Of a stretch of DNA of 64,000 bases, positions 42,669 through 52,395 are shown piece by piece; position 1 is the first letter of the stretch, and each line of letters opens with the position of its first letter. This DNA is from Naegleria lovaniensis (Eukaryota; Heterolobosea; Eutetramitea; Acrasida; Naegleriidae): NCBI RefSeq assembly GCF_003324165.1, contig NW_025407846.1:124001-188000 (forward strand), read 5' to 3'. A program made the position numbers and the translations under genes. The notes under the pieces are model-generated. The model did not search any database and was not told the DNA's origin. It worked only from the letters and a program-made list of their open reading frames with translations.

Positions 42669-43205
42669 TTTTTGCAGGGTTGTGTTCTGAGTTGCAACAA
42701 TGGAATGCCTCCTTCTCAATGTAAAGAATTAAAGAAATACAGTGCTAAAGAGTTGGAACAAGCTCATCGAACCTTAATTGGTGCAGTTTGTTGTGCCGAT
42801 GAATCATGGATCGGTTCCAAAATTATTTCCCTCAAGTCTTGAGGTGTAACCTGAGAAAACCATTTCCAATCAATTTTGATGCAAGAAACACGTAAAAGTT
42901 CTAGATGTTTTCTTATGTATGGAATCCATTCTCTTGTGAGAAGATCATCTTTTAAAATTGATTTGATGAGCATTTGCCATCAACATCAACCATAAAAAAA
43001 TTTGATCATCAATCTCGGTCCAACTGTTGAATCTTACCACACAATCAACTTGATCAGTAAGTTTATATACCTTTCTCTTCTTGTTGGAGTGATCGGAATC
43101 ATATGTATTCATCCATGTAATTAAACCATTTGATCTTTCATGGATGATGATTCATCATGGGTAGATATCCAATTCATAGATCTCTATTAAATCAACTACA
43201 TCATC
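42669..43205. other. 537-bp divergent region with small ambiguous frames
   Basis: Between the RCC1/BTB and SppA starts. Two short frames overlap on opposite strands: minus 42973-42764 (MLIKSILKDDLLTREWIPY onward, 69 codons) and plus from about 42702 to 42842. Neither has the A-run start or a recognised domain; at most one can be real. I leave both uncalled. Confidence 0.35.
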
Positions 43206-45369
43206 ATGGACATGACAACATACACCGATTACGTAACCAAGACTGTTCAACAAGCATACGACAAGGGTAGAGGTGTTTTAGAATATTATGGCGTTGTTGA
43301 AAAACCTGTTCAGCCAAACACTCAAGATCCAATTCGTAATTTCATTGGTAATCATCCATACATTACCACAAGTATTGTTTCACTTGCTGTGAGCTCTTCT
43401 GTCAAGTTCATTCTTCGTCAATTGAAAAAGAGAGTGTCTCCAAATACTGTTCTCGAAATAGATTTAGAAGATTTAGATTTTACAGCACAACCTGTCACCC
43501 CATCACTCTCAGCATTGTTTTCTCAAGGAAAAACAAAGATGCATTACTTGACATTTGTGGATATGCTAAAAGTTGCCAAACAGAATCCAAATATTGTTGG
43601 TCTTATCCTTTATTTCCAAGGATCATCACATAACCCATTTTCCGGAGTGTCACTTGCTCACTTAAGTGAAATGAGAAAGGCATTATTTGATTTCAAACAA
43701 CACAAAACTACCATTGCTCATTCACACTTTTTCAGCAATACTGTAAATTATTACTTTGCATCTGCGTGTGAAAAGATTTATATCGGAGATCAAGGCCTTA
43801 CAGTTTTGAATGGCTTCCAACTTCGTAATTTCTTCTTGAAGCAACTTTTGGACAAGGCTGAAATTGAACCATATGTTGTGAAGAGAGCAGAATACAAATT
43901 AGCCATGAATACTTTCACTGAAACCAAATATTCTGAGCAGCACAAGGAACAAGTTGAGTCATTGGCTAAAGATCTTTTTGATACAATCATTAAGGATATC
44001 TCAGAAACAAGAGAAAAGAACGCTACCTCAGTTCGTGAGTGGTTCGATATTGGTGTTTTTGGAGCATCTGCTGCTGTTGAACACAAGGTCGTGGATGGTG
44101 TGAAGCATAGGGATGAAATGCTTTCAGTGATGGCTGACAGTTTGAGTGTAGACTCAAAGAAGATTAATCTTCTCTACATTCAAAAGTATCTTCAACAAAA
44201 GTTAGAAGGAAATCCTCTTGATTATCTCAATCCTAAGAAGAAGTCTGACAACGTTGTCGCAGTCATCTATGCCAGTGGAGCAATTGTCAGAGGCAGACCA
44301 CAAAACCCACAAGATACCAACATGAACAGTGACGTATTGGTCGACGCTATCTATAAGGCAAGAAAGAACTCTGAGGTTAAAGTCATTCTATTGAGAGTAG
44401 ATTCACCAGGTGGAGAAGTGTTTGCCAGGTAAGTGATGAAGTCTGAAAGAACTTTGAGAATTTTTGAACAATGACCTTTATTTTGAAACATGAAATGTAA
44501 TAACCATTTCGAAAATTATGGCGACATGATAAACAGCGAACACATCAGAAGAGAGTTAGAGCTTGCAAAGACTGAGGACAAAAAGAAGATCGTTGTCAGT
44601 ATGGGAGGTGTCGCTGCCAGCGGAGGTTATTGGATTTCCTCAGTTGCTGATAAAATTGTTGCACACCCTTTTACCATTACTGGATCTATTGGAGTGATAA
44701 TGGGCAAGTAAGTATCTCATGATTTTGAATGACACTTATCATGCATTCCTTAGATTCTTCCTTGGAGATTTCTTTTCAAACAAGCTTGGAATTACCAATG
44801 ATGTTATTTCGACAAACAAGAACGCTTCTGTCTTTTCTTATTTTGATCGTGTCACTGAGCAACAAACAGAGTTATTCAACAACGTTATTGACGAATTCTA
44901 TGACTCCTTTATTGAAAAAGTCAGCCAAGCAAGAAATATCAGCAAGGACGATTTGAAGAATAAGATTGCCAAGGGTAAGGTTTACTTTGGTGAGGCTGCC
45001 AAAGAAGTAAACTTGGTTGACCAAGTTGGCGATTTTTACGATGCTGTTAAAGTGGCTAAGGAGGTTGCTGGCATGCAGAATGAGCCATATCTTTCTGTGT
45101 TCTATCCAAAGAAGAAGTCGTTGTCTGAGGCATTGCTATCATCTCAATCACCAACCAATAGTAGAGAGCGTGCTTTCAAGTCTGGTATCTCAGTTTTAGA
45201 ACCATTCTACGCCATGTTCCAATCTTTGAGTGGATTATTCAAGGTTTCAAACTTCTTTGTAAAGCATGGCTCTGTAGTGGACAAATATGTTCAATTCGCT
45301 GAGAAAGCCATACAAGCTAACAATGGAGAGGTCAAAGCTGAGTTAGAACCAAGCATCGAATTCAACTAA
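43206..45369 (+). CDS. sppA: Signal peptide peptidase SppA-like protease (family S49)
   Basis: Membrane Ser/Lys-dyad protease that degrades cleaved signal peptides in bacteria and is found in chloroplasts. Exons 43206-44428, 44537-44707 and 44754-45369, with introns of 108 and 46 nt, give 669 residues. The protein has the long tandem S49 layout of E. coli SppA. The dyad Lys is about K231 ([14 protein letters not shown]) in the first repeat, the Ser about S436 ([14 protein letters not shown]) in the second. A membrane segment is near residue 57-75 ([19 protein letters not shown]). No cleavable signal or transit peptide is obvious. The start is in a CATCATGG context. Confidence 0.9.
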
Positions 45370-45409
45370 ACTCTTCTCACTATTAATCGGGAATTTTCCA
45401 CAATAAAAA

Positions 45410-45514
45410 TCACTTTCCACCCAAGTATCGATTGAGAGTGCCCTCATGTCCAAAGTAATTTGACACCATAGCATTTCCATTTGCTGTAACCTCCGTTAAA
45501 AGTTGGCAAGGCAT
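45410..45514 (-). CDS. Candidate 34-aa small ORF
   Basis: In the 395-bp gap between SppA and the kinase gene a minus-strand frame reads MPCQLLTEVTANGNAMVSNY and 14 further residues ending RYLGGK. Its codons look like those of real genes here and the ATG is preceded by GAAAAAATCAA, near the usual start context. I recognise no family. The rest of the gap shows nothing. Confidence 0.35.
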   Translation of the reverse strand: MPCQLLTEVTANGNAMVSNYFGHEGTLNRYLGGK

Positions 45515-45764
45515 TTGATTTTTTCAAAATTCACTAAAAAAATAGCTCATCAGGCGACATTCATTGCAGTGGCCAAAATCCGAATCTCTACATTGACGGG
45601 ATTTGAAGATAATCACAGCACGATTAGCATCTTGTACACACAATTTATTATCGCATCAGTTTCATCAATCTGAATTTCAACTGACACAGTGAGTCATAAT
45701 CATCCACTTGTATCAGTAACAAAAATACACTATCATCATTATCATCATTGAACGCCATCGCAAC

Positions 45765-47463
45765 ATGGGAAATTCGAGCGCTTCTCGTTCTGAAAATTCT
45801 ATTGCAAAATTTCTCATGAGGGAAGAGGATGATGACGATGCCTATGAGCGACCGCAATCCGGCAGCACCACCACGTCATCAAACACCAGCAGTCCCAACG
45901 GTAACGCTCCACCTTCAAAGGCAGGCAAACCATTGCGAAGCCCAAAAGTAGGAGATCCATTTGTTGACCTCGGAGTCATGTTGTCAATTGATAGTATTTA
46001 TCATGGATATCAAATTACATCATTGATCGGAAAAGGAAGCTATGGAGAAGTGTATTTAGTGAAAAAGGGAAATGCAAATTATGCTTTGAAGGTTTTAGAA
46101 CTGCCAAAGACCACCGATAGAGAAGCTGTTGAAGCAATAGATAAGGAAATCAAAATTTTGAAAAATTTAAAACATCCAAATATTATGCAGTTTATTGAAG
46201 AATTTCCGTTGAAAGATCAAATGGATAAGAGTTGTGTGGGTGTTGTAACTGGTAAGTTGTTGTTTTACCAATATTCAAAGAATACGAGTTTGTGCTTGTT
46301 CTTATTAATAACTCTCATAGAATATTGTCAAAAAGGTACTATTGGAGATATTATTGAAAAAGATCTGCATGTGAATATCAACGTGTGGCGGGTACTTGCA
46401 TGGTTCACTCAACTTTGCAGTGCGCTCAAGTATTGTCATGAAGAAGGAATTATTCACAGAGACATCAAGGTTTGTTATCGCAGCAATTTGAGTCATTTAT
46501 TCAAACGAATTTATATAGCCATCAAACATGCTCATTGGAGAAGATGATACATTGAGATTGTGTGACTTTGGATTGGCCAAAATGTTAAATTCTAAAGGTG
46601 CTGTAACATATACCATTTGTGGAACTCCTCTCTATGTTGGTACGTTTTAATTAACTCTTCATGTGAATCTTATGACCATTATTTTAGCTCCCGAGATTGC
46701 TCTTCAAAGACCATACGCCTTTAGTTGTGATATTTATAGTATGGGTTTATGCGTTTTTGAGCTCACATGTCAACAACAACATGATTTGTTTTATAGAGCT
46801 GTTTTAAGAGAACGAGAGAAAATTCCTGGAATGTTTGAAAAAATTAAGCTTGCTTCATTGAAGGATTTAATTAGAAAAATGGTTGAACCTGATCCCGATT
46901 TGAGAATTTCAGCAGCTAATTTATTTAAACACCCCTATGTTAGATGCTATCGCTATTTAACCTCAAACCCTGATTATACATTGACGCCTACTGAAGGTTC
47001 TGATGTTTATTTTATTAGCGCAATAATAGAAGCAATAGTTTTTGAGGGTCTTCAAAATAATGAAACCTCCAGAACCTACTCAGTGATTTCAAAAGCAGTG
47101 AATTGTATATTATTATTCATTCATGAGCAATCAGTCATTGAATTACTAACTAAGGAACAACAGTATATCAAAGCACTGTTCAGTCTGTATCTAGATTCCC
47201 ATCTGAATGCAACTGTGAAAACAGAACTTTCACAAATATTTATTACGTACATCCAAACATCAGAGAGATGTAGGAAGCATTTTGCGAATACTTTAATTGA
47301 AATAGCTCAACGATCTCCAGAGTCATCCGTTGAAGAAAGAACCCTCCCACCATTGGTGTCACTGCTCTCACAAAATGAGCCTGCTTTTATTACCACTCTT
47401 TCCACTCAATTAGAATTTAGAGATGCACCCAAAGCTTCCAAATTGTTACTCTCACAACAATGA
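45765..47463 (+). CDS. N-myristoylated Ser/Thr protein kinase (NEK/Fused-like)
   Basis: Four exons (45765-46251, 46321-46469, 46519-46639, 46688-47463) with short GT-AG introns of 48-69 nt give 510 residues. The N-terminus MGNSSASRS fits N-myristoylation and suggests membrane attachment. Kinase motifs: IGKGSYGEVYLVKKG, the VAIK-type Lys in YALKVL, catalytic loop HRDIKPSNML (joined across intron 2), CDFGLAKM, and APEIAL (joined across intron 3). The C-terminal 200 residues are helical, perhaps ARM/HEAT-like. Resemblance is to NEK and Fused/STK36-type kinases; exact family uncertain. Confidence 0.85.
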
Positions 47464-47574
47464 AAGACATTATTGTAAATCCTTGGATATCCAATCATTG
47501 GACAATAACAACTCAAACTAGAATGTACATTGTTTTTTTGCGTGTGAACTTGTGAACAACACCAAAAGAAAAAT

Positions 47575-49110
47575 ATGCTCTTGCCACGCCCTCCATCGTT
47601 CGGTCAATCATCACTGTTACAACCATTGATTCACAAAACAATTGCTCCTTCTTATGATTATGGTATGATCATTTGTGGAACACCATTCTCTGGTCGATCT
47701 ACTTTACTACGACTCATCCGAAAGATGGATCTCATGAAATTACTTTCTGGCACTCATTCATCCAACAATAGCACCTCTTCGGTAGGCTCACTCGTAACAT
47801 CATTAATTTCGGCATTGTCGAGTACGAGTTCTGTGGATTCCTTTTCCTATAAAAAAGTTGTTCAATTTGCAATTCTAAGTTCCTGTTTAAATGCCATGCA
47901 AATGATCTTGAAGGAATTATCACTTTCAACATCTGCACCACAAGATGATGCTTTTTCTGCATACGATACGGAACACGGACAAACCAAATCGAAAAAGACC
48001 ACATTGTGGTCTGAATACGATGAATTGATCAACAATTATGAAGCACAAGTGAATGGTGTGAACGGTATTCACACAGCCATCAATGCATCCATGACCACAT
48101 GGGACAACTTCTTGGATCAAGCTCCAACAATTGTCAATTTCATTGAAGAATTGTGGAGAGTACCCATTGTGAAATTGACCTATGAAAAATTAATGCAAGC
48201 TTCCTTTTTTACTCCCTATGTATCGAAGCAACACACGACACACGTCACAAAATTGACCCATTTGCAAGGTGAAAATTTTCATGAATTATTTGACAATTTG
48301 CATGTCATTATGAATTCAGATTACAATTTTGCACATGGTGTACATGCAAATGATTGCTCAAACAGCAAGCTATTACAACTCATTTATTCATCCTATTTAT
48401 TGGATAATACATTCCATGATTGGAAAAATTCATTGGGATCTAGTGAGAAGAGTACAAACATTATTATTGAAAATATTCCATCCGTGACAAGATTTGACAA
48501 GAGACGATGGTGTTTGAAAACAGAGAAAGCAGCAATGGAATTTAATTCTCTGCAATTTAATGATCAACCCAATCTTGCTCCTATCGTTGTTTATTTAATT
48601 TCATTGGCAGATATTGACCGATATAAGAAGAATACTCCAGTTTTTGATAGTCATGTGAAATATTTTACATCTTTATTGTCAACTCCAGGCACACAAAAAG
48701 TATTACTTTTTACCAAAGTCGACATTTTTGCAAGCAAGGTCATGGCTGGCAAGGTTAAAGTTTCTGAAATATTTCCAAATTTTGTGGGAAATGATCGTGA
48801 CCCATTGAGGGTATTTGAATTCATCTTTAACAAATTTTGGATCCCGTGTCGAAAATACCATGAAAATGTACCGTATTATGTCGTGAATTTAGTAGACTTG
48901 GAAGAATGTTCACAATTTCTTTCAATTTTATTAGAAAAGGGATCACCTTACATGGGACGATCCTTTATCAGTCGACATTTATTGCGAATGATGGAAATTT
49001 ATTTGAAGAATAATTTAAAGAATGCTTACATTTTTTCGTGCTCACGTGGAATTGGAACCAAAAGATACTTTTCAGATGTTCGTATAGTGACCAGTGGTGG
49101 AGAGGATTGA
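47575..49110 (+). CDS. Divergent G-alpha-like GTPase
   Basis: Single exon, 511 residues. The layout resembles a heterotrimeric G protein alpha subunit: a P-loop-like GTPFSGRSTLLRLIRKMDL near residue 35, a long helical insertion, then SVTRFDKRRWCLKTEKAA where switch II lies, a strand VVYLISLADIDRY and FTKVDIF in place of NKxD. The P-loop Lys is Arg, and the switch II catalytic Gln is not present. The protein may bind nucleotide poorly or not hydrolyse it. The N-terminus (MLLPRPPSFG) lacks the usual myristoylation Gly. Naegleria-type genomes have large G-alpha families, so a decayed paralogue is likely. Confidence 0.65.
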   Translation: MLLPRPPSFGQSSLLQPLIHKTIAPSYDYGMIICGTPFSGRSTLLRLIRKMDLMKLLSGTHSSNNSTSSVGSLVTSLISALSSTSSVDSFSYKKVVQFAILSSCLNAMQMILKELSLSTSAPQDDAFSAYDTEHGQTKSKKTTLWSEYDELINNYEAQVNGVNGIHTAINASMTTWDNFLDQAPTIVNFIEELWRVPIVKLTYEKLMQASFFTPYVSKQHTTHVTKLTHLQGENFHELFDNLHVIMNSDYNFAHGVHANDCSNSKLLQLIYSSYLLDNTFHDWKNSLGSSEKSTNIIIENIPSVTRFDKRRWCLKTEKAAMEFNSLQFNDQPNLAPIVVYLISLADIDRYKKNTPVFDSHVKYFTSLLSTPGTQKVLLFTKVDIFASKVMAGKVKVSEIFPNFVGNDRDPLRVFEFIFNKFWIPCRKYHENVPYYVVNLVDLEECSQFLSILLEKGSPYMGRSFISRHLLRMMEIYLKNNLKNAYIFSCSRGIGTKRYFSDVRIVTSGGED

Positions 49111-49246
49111 GATCAAATTTTGTTGAAAATAAATGATTGGAACATGAGACATGTCGGAATCTAAGCTAACAAACATCAGTTGCTTTGCCTATTTTCTTGC
49201 TTTTTTTACTTCACCAGCATGAAGTTTTTTTAAGAAGTAGGCCATC

Positions 49247-49399
49247 ATGATGAAGAAATTGATGCATAGAGCCATGCAGTTTGCTTTATATTCACCATTC
49301 TGTCTACTTGTTTTGTTTTCAATCATGAAGAAGATCCTCAACACCGTCGCTGCTCACACCCGCAAATTAAAAGAAAGCGATTCGAGATCAGTTGTTTGA
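49247..49399 (+). CDS. Candidate 50-aa small membrane ORF
   Basis: In the 320-bp gap between the G-alpha-like gene and tRNA-Ser a frame begins MMKKLMHRAMQFALYSPFCL and continues with a hydrophobic segment and a basic tail ending SRSVV. A minus-strand frame of 45 codons (49326-49189, MIENKTSRQNGEYK onward) with its own hydrophobic segment overlaps it. At most one is likely real; I have no family match for either. Confidence 0.25.
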   Translation: MMKKLMHRAMQFALYSPFCLLVLFSIMKKILNTVAAHTRKLKESDSRSVV

Positions 49400-49429
49400 T
49401 TAATAAGTAACCAGTACATTTTATCAGAT

Positions 49430-49510
49430 GCGGTCTTGGCTGAGTGGTTAAAGCGTTTGACTAGAAATCAAATGGGGCGACCCGCGCAGGTTCGAGTCCT
49501 GCAGACCGCG
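49430..49510 (+). tRNA. trnS-AGA: tRNA-Ser (anticodon AGA)
   Basis: Acceptor arm GCGGTCT pairs with AGACCGC, followed by discriminator G as in Ser tRNAs. Anticodon stem TTTGA/TCAAA with loop CTAGAAA gives anticodon AGA (read as IGA, codons UCN). A long variable arm (GGGGCGACCC region) marks a class II tRNA. T arm GCAGG-TTCGAGT-CCTGC. No intron. A TTTTTT Pol III terminator follows at about 49514. An identical gene lies inverted at 52130-52210. Confidence 0.95.
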
Positions 49511-49723
49511 ACTGTTTTTTATTGTTTTGGACAAGTTTTAATTTCCGGCTACCACAAAGTAACTTGTGTGAAGGTTGGATGGGTGGGTTCTGTGCGTGAA
49601 AATAGTTCAAAAAGACTGAACAGATTTTAAGAATAAGCAACAAAGGGCTACAAGAAAGGTTATGTGGACAATTACAGCGATCCACAACCTCTACAAATCC
49701 TTAAAAAAATTCCTTTACTCATC

Positions 49724-51440
49724 ATGAACAGCATTGGATCGGGCTCAAGCGCCTCATCATCACATCCACCAATCACGACCAATTTTCAATGGGAATTTGC
49801 CCTTAGACAATTAGAGATTGAAAAAGAAAGATTACAGATTGAAAAAGAAAGATTACTGATTGAAAAAGAAAAAATACTGGCTGAAAGGGATAAGATTGAA
49901 AAAGAAACATTACAGATTGAAAAAGAAAAATTACAGATTGAAAAAGAAAAATTGGAAATTAAAAGCAAAGAAAGAATAGAAAAGTTGCAGATTAGAGAAC
50001 GAATATTAATGAAAGAGCTTGAACTGAAACACGGTCAAACTCCAATATCTAGCAGCAGTTCAAACGATTCTGTTTATTAAACGAGGTACTTTAAAAAAAA
50101 GGTAAAGGAAAATGGGATCAGCGATCATTTAGAAGTTCCTTCTTGGCTACTAACTGAAAATGACGTTCCTTATCATAGAGTTTCAGAATTTCATATCAGT
50201 ACTGAGGCAGATGTTCAAGACTGTTTTATGAGGGAATTGAGGAAACACAAAGATGCATATCATGTAACTTATTTAGATACCAGATACGTTTCTGTTGTGC
50301 AGGGGCTTTCTCCTGACCTGACTCTTATCCCAAAACCAATAACAATAGCCAAAACAGACTACTCGGGCGTTGCATCCTATAAGGGTCTGTCGTTTCTTGT
50401 CTCTGGTTATATTGAATTCAAGAACCCCTTCAACAGGTTTGGAAGCGATGAACAAAAAGGACAGCTTATCGTATATCTGATGAAAACTCTCCAAATTCAC
50501 ACGTCCAAAAGTGAGGTTGTGGGTTGCCTTTCCAACTTTCATAAAATCATTTTTATGAGAGCAAAAAGAGCACCCAATTTCAAAACCATCTATTGTGAAA
50601 TCACCAAAGAGTTTGATTTGTTCGGTGAAGATATTACTTATGAAGGGTGGAAGTATTTATTTAACATGCTGAAATATAATTGTAACGAGGAAGTAACAAT
50701 ATCTCCTGCAATTGAGCACACTTTCGAGTTAACTCTTGGTAAAGGGGCTTCTTCGTATGTGTACGCTATGAACAACAGGACTATTGCTCTAAAACTGTTT
50801 GCACCAAATGAAGAAACAATGCACGCCTTTAAAAACGAAACACAAACATTGAACATGCTAAAAGGGATTCCTGGACTTCCTGAAATACTTGACATTGGTG
50901 AAAATTATTTCACCATGAAAGTGTACTCTCCTCTTTCTAACGCACCCAACAATCAAGAAATGATTCAGCTCCTGCGTATTCTTCAACAAGCTCATGCTCG
51001 CAAAGTGTTTCACAGAGACATTCGGCGTGAAAATATTTTAAGACACCACTGTTCAAGTGAAAATACTATGGTATTAATTGACTGGGGATTTGCTTGTAAC
51101 GGTGATCCGCTGATAGGGAACTGCTTCAGAGTACGGACGAAAATTCTTGCAATGCGAAATAGCTTGCTTTCCATATTTTCCCAGATAAGATTGTGAAAGT
51201 TTAGTGAAATGCTTTGCATACATGAAGGATGAACTGTTAAAACACAATCTATCTAAATTGAGATCCCTGCCATTTAACGACCGCGTGAAACAATCTTTGG
51301 AAATTTGGACTGAGTATGAAGAGAAAGACAAGGTGTTCAAAGCTGCAACGCGTCGAATGACTGTCGATTGTTATAAAGCTGTTGAAAACTATATTGACGG
51401 TCGTGTGAAGAGAGAGCTCATGAATTGTGATAACGACTAA
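49724..51440 (+). pseudogene. Decayed kinase-like gene with heptad repeats
   Basis: One gene can be followed through several breaks. From ATG at 49724 a Ser-rich start and an IEKERLQ-type repeat run to an in-frame TAA at 50078-50080. The same frame continues (RYFKKKVKENGISDHLEV; PSWLLTENDVPYHRVSEFHI) into a kinase domain: LGKGASSYVYAMNNRTIALK, the catalytic loop HRDIRRENILRH and VLIDWGFAC. Near 51113 the frame shifts, another TAA follows near 51160, and the end (ESLVKCFAYMKDELLKHNL) lies in a third stretch to 51440. The style resembles the large lineage-specific kinase families of fungi and amoebae (Crinkler-associated or FunK1-like). A stop, a shift and a second stop argue for a true pseudogene. 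Confidence 0.75.
49817..49957 (+). repeat. 21-nt tandem repeat coding for IEKERLQ heptads
   Basis: Six near-identical 21-nt units, each starting ATTGAAAAAGAAA, with one 15-nt irregular unit in the middle (49880-49894). They encode the heptads IEKERLQ / IEKEKLQ, a coiled coil. Near-identity at the DNA level shows recent unit duplication rather than old protein-level conservation. Confidence 0.85.
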
Positions 51441-52129
51441 TATCTTTGGTTTCACCTGTATTCTTGAGCGATTATTTCTTTGAAGAGTGGTCCAAAAGGT
51501 CTCAGTCATGCAAGCTGCACCAGAATAAACTGAATTTTTTCGACTATTGTAGAAATTAAAGGGAAAATCGTAAACGAGAGTGCCAGACAACAGTTGTACA
51601 GCAGCAACATAAGTCACGACAGAGGTTACCAACAAGATTGGTGTTTTTGATTTACACTAAAACTTTGTATAGCTTGCTTCATGGGTTATCGTGTATGAAA
51701 ACGAGATTGATGAATTCTGCTTGGGTTGGTTCGCTCAACATTCCGCTGCTGGTAGAGACAAGCAAAAGGGTTGAATGACTTCAACAGATTCAAATAGGAC
51801 TTCCTCCTTCTCAATAAAGGTTCAGTACGTTAAAACTGCAGCTGGACCAAAGAAGAAGACAACAACGGTACACTGCCTACCTTCAGGAAGAAAGACTGTG
51901 CGTATTCCCGTTTAACAACAAATGTAGTCAAACGTTTTACTGATTTGACAAAGTAATGTCAAGACGGACTTTGTTTTTTGAGCTGTAATGATAATCCTAG
52001 CATCGATAAGTTTATGTCTTTTGTTTTGCAACAGACAAATTGTGATGCTTCTTCGTTTCTTTGGTTTGGATAATTCAGCCAACTGTATTGAGACAATACC
52101 TTGCCTTTCAATTACCAACAAAAAACAGT
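51441..52129. other. 689-bp gene-poor stretch with remnants
   Basis: Between the kinase pseudogene and the second tRNA-Ser. A 46-aa frame at 51775-51915 (MTSTDSNRTSSFSIKVQYVK, basic C-terminus) could be a small gene or a remnant. Just before it a fragment reads EIDEFCLGWFAQHSAAGRDK and ends in a stop. Together these look like debris of one or more decayed genes. Confidence 0.4.
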
Positions 52130-52210
52130 CGCGGTCTGCAGGACTCGAACCTGCGCGGGTCGCCCCATTTGATTTCTAGTCAAACGCTTTAACCACTCAG
52201 CCAAGACCGC
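52130..52210 (-). tRNA. trnS-AGA: tRNA-Ser (anticodon AGA), second copy
   Basis: The 81-nt sequence on the minus strand is identical to 49430-49510, with the same arms, long variable arm and AGA anticodon. It is followed by ACTGTTTTTT, the same ten bases as after the first copy, which supply the terminator. Upstream flanks differ. The two copies face each other and enclose the kinase pseudogene. Confidence 0.95.
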
Positions 52211-52395
52211 TTACATTGAAGTTAAAACGTGACAATAACATGTGATAAAGTTGCCATATCTTGCGAGCAACTGTAGCGTTAAGTGCGTTATTCAAGGTTG
52301 ATTGCCTTGAGATCTCTTGATACCATCCATTAGAATCATACCAGTAAAGACAATTGAGGAAATTTCAAATTTGGCTCTTTTTTGAACCAGAAAAA

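Noticed and set aside
42702-42973. Two overlapping short frames between the RCC1/BTB and SppA genes
   Set aside because: They overlap on opposite strands, lack start contexts and known domains; no basis to choose one.
46252-46320. Kinase gene split into two genes at its introns
   Set aside because: Joining the GT-AG exons restores HRDIKPSNM and the APE motif in frame, so it is one gene.
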